Of a stretch of 36,320 nucleotides of DNA, positions 1-7,587 are shown one piece after another (the stretch's first letter is position 1; each line of letters opens with the position of its first letter). The notes below the pieces were generated by a model that saw only the letters and a list, made by a program, of their open reading frames with translations, was not told the origin of the DNA and did no database searches. Source of the DNA: Negativicutes bacterium. Lineage in GTDB: Bacteria; Bacillota; Negativicutes; JAGPMH01. The stretch is taken from contig JAGPMH010000017.1 of the NCBI GenBank assembly GCA_018052945.1, positions 1 through 36,320 of the forward strand, read 5' to 3'. The translations under genes were made by a program, and so were the position numbers.

Positions 1-1170
1 GTTGGCGTAGGTACGGCTGTATTTAGACAATATGAAGACCCTCGTCAAGTATGGGAAGGATCAAAACTTTCCTTACCAGAAGTAACTGTATTTGGTACTT
101 CGGCTAATGACTTGATTCAAACTAAAAATAAAGCAACTCAAGTGCTAGCTGGTGATGGTGACGATTATGTTACTGTTGATAGCGTTGGAAGCTTAGTTTC
201 CGGTGGCAATGGCAATGACTATTTATTTGGTGGTGCCGGTGATGATTATTTAGCTGGTGATGCTGGCAATGATTATTTAAGTGGTGGTGCTGGTAATGAT
301 ATCTTATACGGCGGTGCTGGTAATGATGTCTTAGATGGCGGTGCTGGAGCTGATATTCTTTGTGGTGGTGCTGGCGATGATGTGTTAATTTGGTCAGCTG
401 GTAATGATATTTTATGTGGTAATGAAGGCAACGATACTTTAGTTGTTAGAAATGGCGTTTCCGGACAATCATCAATGAAATGGGAACGTAATTTCACTAA
501 CTTTGGTAACGATGTAGTTGAAATTGAAGGTGCAATGGCTGCTGGCAGTAGCTTATTATTTAACTTTGCTGATGAAATTCGTTTTGCTGATATGCAATGG
601 AAGCAAAATGGTAATGACATTGTTATGGTTGATAAATTGGGTACAGCTGAGGCGACAGTTACTTTTAAAGATGCATTTGCTAAATTTGGACAAAATCAAG
701 GTAAAATGGAATTCCAATTTACCAATGGTCGTTTATACCTAGATGATGAACTTTATAGTGTGGAAGCTGGTAGTGGTACAATTACTGCTAGCGCTGATGC
801 TAAACATAAAGGTAGCATCATGGTAGGTTCGGCTGGAGCTGATACATTAGTTTCTGGTAAAGGAAATGATGTAATGTTCGGCGGAGCAGGAGCTGATAAA
901 TTTGTCTTTGGGAATACTTTTGCTACAGACAAAATTATCGGTAGTGATAGAAGTGATGTAGTAGCATTTAGCAATGTTTTCAACAGTGCTGAATATACTG
1001 TGGCTAAATCTGGTAATGATTTAGTAATTTCTTATCAACAATCTGGCTTATCAACAGTAAGTTCTGTTACAGTTGCTGATTGGTATGCAACTGGTGAGCA
1101 TGTAAATACATTCTCATTTAACAATGTAAATTACACAGTTGATAGCAATAACAAATTTGTAAAAAAATAA
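1..1170 (+). CDS. RTX calcium-repeat protein, 5'-truncated by the window edge
   Basis: The frame is open from base 1, so this is the C-terminal part of a larger protein; the TTG at 112 is internal. Nine consecutive nonapeptides of the form GGxGxDxLx lie at 202-444, and three more (GSAGADTLV and the next two) at 826-906. Such repeats fold into a calcium-binding parallel beta roll in proteins usually exported by type I secretion. Between the blocks lies a beta-rich segment with no recognised motif. The C-terminus has no hydrophobic anchor or sortase motif. Two repeats end in Cys (DILC), which is unusual at that position. The catalytic or binding part, if any, lies upstream of the window. The RTX assignment is secure; function and export route are inferred. 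A strong terminator follows. Confidence 0.85.
   Translation, partial: VGVGTAVFRQYEDPRQVWEGSKLSLPEVTVFGTSANDLIQTKNKATQVLAGDGDDYVTVDSVGSLVSGGNGNDYLFGGAGDDYLAGDAGNDYLSGGAGNDILYGGAGNDVLDGGAGADILCGGAGDDVLIWSAGNDILCGNEGNDTLVVRNGVSGQSSMKWERNFTNFGNDVVEIEGAMAAGSSLLFNFADEIRFADMQWKQNGNDIVMVDKLGTAEATVTFKDAFAKFGQNQGKMEFQFTNGRLYLDDELYSVEAGSGTITASADAKHKGSIMVGSAGADTLVSGKGNDVMFGGAGADKFVFGNTFATDKIIGSDRSDVVAFSNVFNSAEYTVAKSGNDLVISYQQSGLSTVSSVTVADWYATGEHVNTFSFNNVNYTVDSNNKFVKK
202..444 (+). repeat. Nine tandem RTX nonapeptide repeats (27-bp units)
   Basis: Nine in-frame 27-base units without interruption encode [72 protein letters not shown] and GNEGNDTLV. The Gly and Asp/Asn positions fit calcium-binding RTX turns. 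The eighth unit is degenerate (WS instead of GG). Confidence 0.9.
826..906 (+). repeat. Second RTX block, three nonapeptides
   Basis: Three in-frame units, [18 protein letters not shown] and GGAGADKFV, form a second short RTX block separated by roughly 125 codons from the first. Confidence 0.8.
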
Positions 1171-1186
1171 TTAATCCCAAACAGTA

Positions 1187-1228
1187 AAAAGGGTGAGCAA
1201 AATTTAAATTTTGCTCACCCTTTTGCTA
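1187..1228 (+). terminator. Terminator of the RTX gene
   Basis: A perfect inverted repeat, AAAAGGGTGAGCAAAATTT (1187-1205) followed by its reverse complement (1206-1224), lies 17 bases after the stop codon. The flanking A and T runs make it potentially bidirectional. Confidence 0.85.
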
Positions 1229-1231
1229 TAT

Positions 1232-1264
1232 AAAAAAAGCTGTGACATGATATCACAGCTTTTT
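1232..1264 (-). terminator. Terminator of the permease gene
   Basis: A 12-bp stem (1234-1245 with 1253-1264, core AGCTGTGA/TCACAGCT) has a 7-base loop. Read on the minus strand it is followed by a run of T, just past the permease stop. It stands back to back with the RTX terminator and insulates the convergent genes. Confidence 0.85.
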
Positions 1265-1277
1265 GACTATTAATAAA

Positions 1278-2525
1278 TTATTTTGAATCTGCTCTTAATG
1301 ATTCAATACATTTAAAAGATAAGCTCAATATTATAGCAACAACAGTTGATAAGGCCATTCCTTTTAAAGTAACACTACCTAAAGTAACATGAGCATTACT
1401 AACACCTAAAATTAAAATTACAGAGGTTAAAATTAGGTTACTTGGTTTATTATAATCTACTTTTGACTCAACTAACATTCTAATCCCGGAAGCTGCAATA
1501 ACTCCAAACAGCAACAATGATACACCACCCATAACGGGAACTGGAATGCTTTGAATAGCAGCTGCTAATTTACCAACAAATGATAGAACAATAGCGATTA
1601 CTGCAGCACCGCCAATGACCCAAACACTATATACTTTGGTAATTGCCATTACCCCAATGTTTTCACCATAAGTTGTATTAGGTGTAGAACCAAAAAAACC
1701 GGAAAGCATTGTTGATAATCCATTACCAAGCAGTGAACGATGGAGTCCCGGATCTTGCGTAAGGTCTTTACCGACAATATTACCGGTAACAATTAAATGA
1801 CCAATATGTTCGACGATAACCACTAATGCTGCCGGTAGTATTATTAAAATTGCCCCTAAATTAAATTCAGGAGTATAAAGAGTCGGCATTTCAAGCCAAG
1901 GAGCTTTGGAGATTGCTGATAAATCAACTATGCCCATAAAGAAAGATAAAATATAACCGCTAATAACACCGATTAAAATTGGAATAATTGCTAAAAATCC
2001 GCGAAAAGCCACTGTTCCAAAAACTGTAACTAACAAAGTGAAGATTGAAACGGTTATTATTGTTGGGTCAATTACTTCTGCGGTCAATCCTGCCATTCCC
2101 GCTGCTGTTGGTGCTAATTCCAGTCCGATAACGGCAACGATTGCGCCAATGGCAGCCGGTGGAAAGACAATATCAAGCCATTTTGTACCAATTGCTTTAA
2201 TACTTAAAGCTACCAAAGAGAAAATTGCACCGACCACAATAAAGCCTCCCAGAGCAGCTTCATAGCCGTATTGTGGAAGTACTAAAAATACCGGTGATAA
2301 GAATGCAAAACTTGAACCTAAATAAGCTGGAATTTTACCTTTGCAAATAAACAGATAAATTAAAGTTCCAATGCCGTTAAATAATAAAATTGTTGCTGGA
2401 TTTACTTTAAACAAAATAGGAACTAAAACAGTAGCGCCAAACATGGCAAATAAGTGCTGAAAGCTTAGGGGCAGTGTTTGAAGAAAAGATAATTTTTCTT
2501 CTACTTGGATAACACGATTACTCAT
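1278..2525 (-). CDS. uraA: Uracil/xanthine permease, NCS2 (UraA) family
   Basis: A 415-residue, strongly hydrophobic protein with many predicted membrane segments, close to the usual UraA length. It has the NCS2 signatures: a VEHIGH segment carrying the Glu and His that contact the nucleobase in UraA, and GSTPNTTYGENIG, whose Glu is the second substrate contact. It should act as a proton-coupled nucleobase importer in the inner membrane. Uracil is more likely than xanthine by resemblance, but sequence alone does not fix the substrate. The start is ATG at 2525, preceded by AAGGAG at about ten bases; a longer frame begins at 2546 but lacks a binding site. The gene is monocistronic and divergent from nrdR. 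No PyrR-type loop or purine riboswitch was seen in the short leader. Confidence 0.9.
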   Translation of the reverse strand: MSNRVIQVEEKLSFLQTLPLSFQHLFAMFGATVLVPILFKVNPATILLFNGIGTLIYLFICKGKIPAYLGSSFAFLSPVFLVLPQYGYEAALGGFIVVGAIFSLVALSIKAIGTKWLDIVFPPAAIGAIVAVIGLELAPTAAGMAGLTAEVIDPTIITVSIFTLLVTVFGTVAFRGFLAIIPILIGVISGYILSFFMGIVDLSAISKAPWLEMPTLYTPEFNLGAILIILPAALVVIVEHIGHLIVTGNIVGKDLTQDPGLHRSLLGNGLSTMLSGFFGSTPNTTYGENIGVMAITKVYSVWVIGGAAVIAIVLSFVGKLAAAIQSIPVPVMGGVSLLLFGVIAASGIRMLVESKVDYNKPSNLILTSVILILGVSNAHVTLGSVTLKGMALSTVVAIILSLSFKCIESLRADSK

Positions 2526-2569
2526 TCCGATAGATCTCCTTCTCATAATCTTTAAAAATTACTCATTAC

Positions 2570-2598
2570 AATTTAACATAAAACGATAACAGTGTCTA
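2570..2598 (-). promoter_or_regulatory. Putative promoter of the permease gene
   Basis: On the minus strand, TAGACA (2598-2593) and TAAATT (2575-2570) are separated by 17 bases, matching the sigma-A consensus at 5/6 and 4/6 positions. It would give a leader of about 40 bases. Confidence 0.5.
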
Positions 2599-2613
2599 TA
2601 AAATAACATTATA

Positions 2614-2633
2614 TTAGGAAGAAAAATTCCTAA
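2614..2633. promoter_or_regulatory. Inverted repeat upstream of the permease promoter
   Basis: TTAGGAA, six bases, TTCCTAA lies just upstream of the putative -35 of the permease gene. The position suits an activator or repressor site, but no known regulator consensus was recognised. Confidence 0.3.
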
Positions 2634-2702
2634 ATATTTTTTTTGCTAAAAAATTTTAATGGCAGGAAAAATACAAGATATGGCGTAATATTAAAAAGTG
2701 TT

Positions 2703-2718
2703 GCACTATATATAGTGA
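2703..2718. promoter_or_regulatory. NrdR box
   Basis: GCACTATATATAGTGA contains a 14-bp perfect palindrome (2704-2717). It matches the published NrdR box consensus acaCwAtATaTwGtgt at all but the two end bases. It lies 69 bases upstream of nrdR, the gene for the repressor that binds such sites. NrdR boxes usually come in pairs. A weak partner at 2734-2749 (right half AAAAGTGA) sits at the usual 31-bp centre distance, and another weak candidate lies at 2673-2688. Autoregulation of the nrdR-nrdD-nrdG operon is inferred. Confidence 0.75.
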
Positions 2719-2746
2719 AAATAGGACTAGCTTTTTTTGCTAAAAG

Positions 2747-2755
2747 TGATATAGT
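2747..2755 (+). promoter_or_regulatory. Extended -10 promoter of nrdR-nrdD-nrdG
   Basis: TGATATAGT has the TGn extension and a -10 matching TATAAT at 5/6 positions, with no clear -35. It lies 33 bases before the nrdR start and directly downstream of the NrdR box. Confidence 0.5.
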
Positions 2756-2787
2756 AAATATTAGCTCAAATGATAGGAGAGAAAAAT

Positions 2788-3261
2788 ATGCGTTGTCCTT
2801 TTTGTAATATCGGCGATAGTAAAGTTATTGATTCACGTTCGGCTGAAGATGGCAATACTATTAGAAGAAGAAGAGAATGCTCTTCTTGTAATAAGCGATT
2901 TACAACTTATGAAGTTGTGGAACAATTACCATTAATGGTCATTAAAAAAGATGGACGAAGAGTTCCATTTGAACGTGAAAAACTCTTATCAGGCATTGTT
3001 AAGGCTTGTGAAAAAAGACCGGTTTCAATTGGTAGTATTAATATGTTGGCTACTAATATTGAAAAGGACTTAAAAAATACGATGGATCGAGAAATTCCTA
3101 GTCAAGATATTGGCGAAACTGTAATGAAGTATTTAAAAGATTTTGATCAGGTTGCATATGTCAGATTTGCTTCAGTCTATCGGCAGTTTACTGATGTTGG
3201 CAATTTTATGAAAGAGCTTGAAACTTTAATGAAGTCAAATAATTTAAAAGGAGATGGTTAG
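2788..3261 (+). CDS. nrdR: Transcriptional repressor NrdR
   Basis: A 157-residue protein of normal family length. The N-terminal zinc ribbon has Cys3, Cys6, Cys31 and Cys34 (CPFC...CSSC) followed by a basic segment for DNA binding. An ATP-cone follows from about residue 49 (VIKKDGRRVPFEREKL), through which NrdR senses ATP/dATP and represses ribonucleotide reductase genes. The start is ATG at 2788, seven bases after AGGAGA; an earlier in-frame ATG at 2770 precedes that site and is rejected because the family begins MRCPFC. The stop is directly followed by the nrdD start, so the two are co-transcribed and possibly translationally coupled. Confidence 0.96.
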   Translation: MRCPFCNIGDSKVIDSRSAEDGNTIRRRRECSSCNKRFTTYEVVEQLPLMVIKKDGRRVPFEREKLLSGIVKACEKRPVSIGSINMLATNIEKDLKNTMDREIPSQDIGETVMKYLKDFDQVAYVRFASVYRQFTDVGNFMKELETLMKSNNLKGDG

Positions 3262-5199
3262 ATGTTTACAAAAATAATTAAGAGAGATGGTCGGGAAGAG
3301 TCTTTTGATGAACGCAATATAACGGATGCTATTTTTAAAGCAGCACAAGCGGTGGGCGGTGCTGATCGAGAAATAGCGATGGAACTAACATTAGATGTAT
3401 TAAAGGAATTGAAAAAGAAATATGCCGGCGAAGTTTTTTCGGTAGAAGACGTGCAAGATGTTGTGGAAAAAGTTTTAATTGAAACCGGTCATGCTAAAAC
3501 GGCGAAAGCTTATATTTTATATCGTGCTCAAAGAACTAGAATGCGTGATGCGCAATCAGAATTAATGGATGCAGTAGCGGATATTTTAGTTGAAACTAGC
3601 AAAGAAAATGCTAATGTTTCTAATTCTCCTTCAGCTAAAATGTTACAAATAGCCAGTGCTGCCAGCAAAGCATATTATTTAAATAGATTAATTCCTGAAA
3701 AATTTTCTAACGCACATACCAGTGGAGACATTCATATTCACGACTTAGATTTTTATGGAAAAACATTAACTTGTGTTCATATCCCGCTGGGGAAATTACT
3801 GAACAGTGGTTTTGATAATGGACATGGTTATATTCGTATGCCTAAAAGACCGGCATCAGCTACAGCATTAGCCGCAATTATTTTACAAAGTTCGCAAAAT
3901 GATATGCACGGTGGTCAATCATTTGCGTTCTTTGATAAGGATATGGCACCGTTTATGGCCAATGCGACTGATGAAGAAATATATCAAGCAATGGAAGCTT
4001 TAATTTATAATTTAAATAGTATGCATAGTAGAGCTGGTGCACAGGTGCCTTTTTCTAGCTTAAATATTGGTACTGATACATCGGATTTAGGACGAAAAGT
4101 AATTAAAAATATTTTGTTAGCTTATGAAAAAGGTCTTGGTAATGGTGAAAATCCAATTTTCCCTAATATTATTTTTAGAGTTAAAGAGAATATTAATCTT
4201 AATCCGGGAGATCCGAATTATGACTTGTTTAAATTAGCAATCAGAGTTGCTGCGCAAAGATTAAATCCAACCTTTAGTTTTATGGATTCTTCGTTTAATA
4301 GACCATATGGTGATCAAGTTGGTTATATGGGATGTCGTACTAGAGTTATGGCTAATATTTGTGGTCCGGAAGTTAGTGATGGTAGAGGAAATCTCAGCTT
4401 TACTACTATTAACTTACCACGCTTAGCAATAAAAGCTGAACGTGACTTAATGAAATTTTACCAAAGCTTATCTGATTTAATGGACATGACTAGTGAACAG
4501 CTATATCATCGTTATCAGGTTCAGGCGAACTTAAAAGTTAGGGATATGCCGTTTTTAATGGGACAAGGGCTATATCTTGACTCTGATAAGTTAGAGCAAT
4601 ATGATTCCATTGAAAGTGTTATAAAACACGGAACATTATCAGTTGGTTTCATTGGGTTGGCGGAAACTTTAGTTGCTTTGACCGGTAATCATCATGGCAG
4701 TAGTGCTGATGCCCAAAGTTTAGGGGAAGAAATTGTTGCATTTATGCGTAATAAAATGGATAAAGCAATGGAAAAATATGGATTAAACTACTCCTTGTTG
4801 GCAACCCCAGCCGAAGGCTTATCAGGACGGTTTGTAAAAATGGATCGTCGTATTTTTGGGGAGATTGCAGGAGTTACTGATAAAGAGTATTATACTAACT
4901 CCTTCCATGTTCCAGTAAGTTTTAATATAAGTGCACAAGATAAAATTAAAATTGAAGGGGTTTATCACAAATATACTAATGCCGGACATATTAGTTATGT
5001 TGAGTTTGATGCTCCGCCAGTTAATAATTTAAGTGCGGTTGAAGATTTAATCAGATATATGAAGGAATGCGATTTTGGATATGCCGGTATAAATTTCCCA
5101 ATTGATTTTTGTGAAAGCTGTGGTTATATCGGAGTTATTGACACTGACTCTTGTCCAGGCTGTAAAAAAGCTCAAGTACGTAGAGTGAAAAAAGCTTAA
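3262..5199 (+). CDS. nrdD: Anaerobic ribonucleoside-triphosphate reductase, lacking the glycyl-radical C-terminus
   Basis: A class III reductase converting ribonucleotides to deoxyribonucleotides without oxygen. An N-terminal ATP-cone (about residues 3-92) sets overall activity. The catalytic barrel carries Cys171 (TCVHIP) and Cys358 on the finger loop (GYMGCRTR). The C-terminal zinc site is CESC (617, 620) and CPGC (631, 634). Family members continue after this site as RR[VI]xGYL, whose Gly bears the essential radical, then about 30 more residues. Here the protein reads VRRVKKA and stops at residue 645, so the radical Gly is absent. One-base shifts in the preceding A run do not restore it. 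Everything upstream is intact. The activase gene nrdG follows. It may work with a separate glycyl-radical subunit or be inactive. Confidence 0.93.
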   Translation: MFTKIIKRDGREESFDERNITDAIFKAAQAVGGADREIAMELTLDVLKELKKKYAGEVFSVEDVQDVVEKVLIETGHAKTAKAYILYRAQRTRMRDAQSELMDAVADILVETSKENANVSNSPSAKMLQIASAASKAYYLNRLIPEKFSNAHTSGDIHIHDLDFYGKTLTCVHIPLGKLLNSGFDNGHGYIRMPKRPASATALAAIILQSSQNDMHGGQSFAFFDKDMAPFMANATDEEIYQAMEALIYNLNSMHSRAGAQVPFSSLNIGTDTSDLGRKVIKNILLAYEKGLGNGENPIFPNIIFRVKENINLNPGDPNYDLFKLAIRVAAQRLNPTFSFMDSSFNRPYGDQVGYMGCRTRVMANICGPEVSDGRGNLSFTTINLPRLAIKAERDLMKFYQSLSDLMDMTSEQLYHRYQVQANLKVRDMPFLMGQGLYLDSDKLEQYDSIESVIKHGTLSVGFIGLAETLVALTGNHHGSSADAQSLGEEIVAFMRNKMDKAMEKYGLNYSLLATPAEGLSGRFVKMDRRIFGEIAGVTDKEYYTNSFHVPVSFNISAQDKIKIEGVYHKYTNAGHISYVEFDAPPVNNLSAVEDLIRYMKECDFGYAGINFPIDFCESCGYIGVIDTDSCPGCKKAQVRRVKKA

Positions 5200-5213
5200 G
5201 TAAGGTGGTTGCG

Positions 5214-5717
5214 TTGTTAAGAATATCAGGAATAATTAAAGATAGTATTGTTGATGGTCCGGGGTTACGGTTTGTTGTTTTTACGCAAGGTTGTAACCAT
5301 AACTGCTTAGGCTGTCACAATCCACAAACTCATGATTTAAAGGGTGGTTATGAAATTAGTGTAAGTGAATTGGCAGAAATTATGGCAGAACAAAGACTGA
5401 TAAGGGGTGTTACCTTATCTGGTGGTGAGCCATTTTTACAGGCCGAAGCGCTAATACCTTTTGCAACTATCGTTAAGAAAAATAGTTTAAATTTAATAGC
5501 TTATACGGGTTATTACTTTGAAGATTTGCTAAAGTTAAGTGCTGAAAACACTAACATTATGGAATTGTTAAAATATATTGATGTCTTAATTGATGGCCCG
5601 TTTGTTTTACAGCAGAAAGATTTAAGCATTCCTTTTAGAGGATCAAAAAATCAAAGACTTGTTGATGTTAAAAGGTCGCTAGAGACTGGTAATGTGGTGA
5701 CTTTAGCACAAATATAA
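5214..5717 (+). CDS. nrdG: Anaerobic ribonucleotide reductase activating protein
   Basis: A 167-residue radical SAM enzyme of normal NrdG length. Cys27, Cys31 and Cys34 (CNHNCLGC) bind the 4Fe-4S cluster, and the SGGEP motif contacts SAM. NrdG generates the glycyl radical on NrdD. The start is placed at TTG 5214 because AAGGTGG lies six bases upstream; the GTG at 5205 falls inside that binding site. It begins 14 bases after the nrdD stop, so the genes form one operon. Its presence implies that a glycyl-radical target exists, although the adjacent NrdD lacks the usual target Gly. Confidence 0.93.
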   Translation: MLRISGIIKDSIVDGPGLRFVVFTQGCNHNCLGCHNPQTHDLKGGYEISVSELAEIMAEQRLIRGVTLSGGEPFLQAEALIPFATIVKKNSLNLIAYTGYYFEDLLKLSAENTNIMELLKYIDVLIDGPFVLQQKDLSIPFRGSKNQRLVDVKRSLETGNVVTLAQI

Positions 5718-5729
5718 AAATAACTTGTG

Positions 5730-5774
5730 CAGTTAGTATATTTATAGTAGTTTATAAATAGGTTTAGCTAACTG
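5730..5774 (+). other. Two-part hairpin between nrdG and the radical SAM gene
   Basis: CAGTTAG (5730-5736) pairs with CTAACTG (5768-5774), and inside it ATTTATA (5740-5746) pairs with TATAAAT (5753-5759). No T run follows, so it is not an obvious terminator. No known riboswitch class was recognised. Confidence 0.4.
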
Positions 5775-5797
5775 ATAGTTATCATTAGTTCTATAAC

Positions 5798-5830
5798 AGT
5801 GGCTCACTCCGGTGAGCTACTTTCTATTTT
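5798..5830 (+). terminator. Terminator after nrdG
   Basis: GTGGCTCAC (5799-5807) pairs with GTGAGCTAC (5812-5820) around a TCCG loop, followed by TTTCTATTTT. It separates nrdG from the next gene, whose ribosome binding site begins soon after. Confidence 0.7.
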
Positions 5831-5849
5831 GTAAAGTGGAGTGATTATA

Positions 5850-7577
5850 TTGTCATGGTTCTTACAAACTAAGATGAAAGATTTATTAGCAGCAGAAGCT
5901 TGTAATGGTGTAATAAAAACCGGCGCAAAGGAAAGTTTTGCGCTAATGTACCCTAATAATTATAATGTTGGAATGTCTAACTTAGGCTTTCAAATAATAT
6001 ATAATGTAATTAATAATCGAAAAGATACTATTTGCGAAAGATTTTTCTTGCCGGAAAAAAAGGATATTGCCGAGCACAAAAAAACTAAAACCCCGCTCTT
6101 ATCATTAGAAAACCAAAGAGCGCTATATGATTTTGCAATGATCGGCATTGCCATAAGTTTCGAAATGGATTATTTTAATATATTAACGTGTTTAGAGCTA
6201 GGGAAAATACCGTTGCTAACTAAAGACCGAACTAAGTTTGATCCGATTGTTATTGCTGGGGGTCCTTGTGCTACGTTTAATCCCGAACCATTAGCTGATT
6301 TTATTGATGTTTTTATAATTGGTGAAGGTGAAGAAGTTGTAAATAATATTTTAGATAAATATTATGAAGGTAAAGCACAAAAGTTAACTAGAACTGAAAT
6401 ATTACATAATATCGCCTTTATTAAAGGTGCTTATGTTCCATGTTTTTATAAATTCACAATAAATGAAAGTAATATAATCGAGAAAATTGAGAATGATAAC
6501 GCGCCGGAAAAAATCGAAAAACAATGGGTTAAAAACTTGGATGATTATCTTGGCCATTCAGTGATAACAACTGCTAACACTGAATTTAAAGATATGTTTT
6601 TAGTTGAGGTTTCAAGAGGGTGTGGCCGTCATTGTCGGTTTTGTATGGCGGGGTATGCCTTTAGAAAACCTCGTCAACGAAGTCTCGAAAATTTATGTAA
6701 AATAATAAATGAAAATAATTTACAAGGGAAAAAAGTTGGACTAATGGGAGCGGCTGTTTCGGACTATGAACATATTAATGAATTATGTGAAAGTATTTTT
6801 CAAAAAGATTTAAAAATGTCAGTGGCGTCGCTTAGAGCGGATTCGTTAACTTGTGAAATGGTCATGGCGTTAGCCCAAAGTGGTTTAAAAACAATAACAC
6901 TAGCTCCAGAAGCTGGCAGTGAACGATTAAGGAAAGTTATCAATAAAGGTATAACATTAGAAGACTTACAACAAGGGGTAATCTTAGCAAAAAAAGCCGG
7001 TATTAATAATATTAGATTATATATTATGGTGGGGTTACCATTTGAAGAAATAAGTGATATCGAAGAAATTATCACAATGGCAAAAAATGTTAGAGGATAT
7101 ATGGATGCAGTTGGTAGTAGAGGTAAATTGACTTTAAGTGTTAATCCCTTTATTCCTAAACCGCAAACCCCTTTTCAGTGGTTGCCAATGGAAAATTTAA
7201 AAAGTATTACAAAAAAAATAGATTATTTACAAAAAGAAATAAAGAAAATTATTGGCGTGGAAATTATCGCCGAATCACCTAAAGAAGCTTATATTCAAGC
7301 TGTTTTGGCACGAGCTAATAGAAATATTGGGAAATGCATTTTAAAAACACATCAACTAGGTAGTGTGAAGAATTTTAAAAATGTGCTAAAAGATGCTGGT
7401 TTAACAGAAGAAAAAATTTTGTATCGTGAATTTACTGAAACTGAAATACTACCTTGGCATAATATTGATATTGGGGTTACTGTTGATTATTTTAAACAAG
7501 AGCTAACCAAAGCGAAAGAGGGACTTCAAACTATTGCTTGTTTTGACGGTTGTAAAAGATGTGGAGTCTGTAAATAA
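5850..7577 (+). CDS. B12-binding-domain radical SAM protein (TIGR03960-like)
   Basis: A 575-residue protein. The N-terminal part (about 1-215) resembles the cobalamin-binding-like fold found ahead of many radical SAM domains (YPNNYNVGMSNLGFQ, IAGGPCATFNPEPLADFIDVFIIGEGEE). A radical SAM core follows with Cys258, Cys262 and Cys265 (CGRHCRFC). The protein ends with a Cys-rich tail, CFDGCKRCGVCK, which may bind another cluster. The family occurs fused to or beside a DUF2344 protein in many Firmicutes; no DUF2344 gene is present here. Its reaction is not known to me. The start is TTG 5850, six bases after GGAGTG; GTG 5841 overlaps that site. The stop is 10 bases before pgeF, suggesting co-transcription. 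Confidence 0.85.
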   Translation: MSWFLQTKMKDLLAAEACNGVIKTGAKESFALMYPNNYNVGMSNLGFQIIYNVINNRKDTICERFFLPEKKDIAEHKKTKTPLLSLENQRALYDFAMIGIAISFEMDYFNILTCLELGKIPLLTKDRTKFDPIVIAGGPCATFNPEPLADFIDVFIIGEGEEVVNNILDKYYEGKAQKLTRTEILHNIAFIKGAYVPCFYKFTINESNIIEKIENDNAPEKIEKQWVKNLDDYLGHSVITTANTEFKDMFLVEVSRGCGRHCRFCMAGYAFRKPRQRSLENLCKIINENNLQGKKVGLMGAAVSDYEHINELCESIFQKDLKMSVASLRADSLTCEMVMALAQSGLKTITLAPEAGSERLRKVINKGITLEDLQQGVILAKKAGINNIRLYIMVGLPFEEISDIEEIITMAKNVRGYMDAVGSRGKLTLSVNPFIPKPQTPFQWLPMENLKSITKKIDYLQKEIKKIIGVEIIAESPKEAYIQAVLARANRNIGKCILKTHQLGSVKNFKNVLKDAGLTEEKILYREFTETEILPWHNIDIGVTVDYFKQELTKAKEGLQTIACFDGCKRCGVCK

Positions 7578-7587
7578 GAGGGATAAT

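Noticed and set aside
273-620. Minus-strand open frame opposite the RTX repeats
   Set aside because: It is a shadow of the repetitive plus-strand frame, with Pro/Ser-rich low-complexity translation and no ribosome binding site.
112-1170. TTG at 112 as the start of the RTX gene
   Set aside because: The frame is open to base 1, no ribosome binding site precedes it, and the upstream translation is protein-like.
2526-2600. Purine riboswitch or PyrR-binding loop before the permease gene
   Set aside because: The leader is only about 40 bases long and lacks the conserved loops of either element.
5181-5260. Simple frameshift hiding the NrdD glycyl-radical motif
   Set aside because: Reading all three frames past the stop shows no GYL-type motif. 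The RISGII in the next frame is the NrdG N-terminus.
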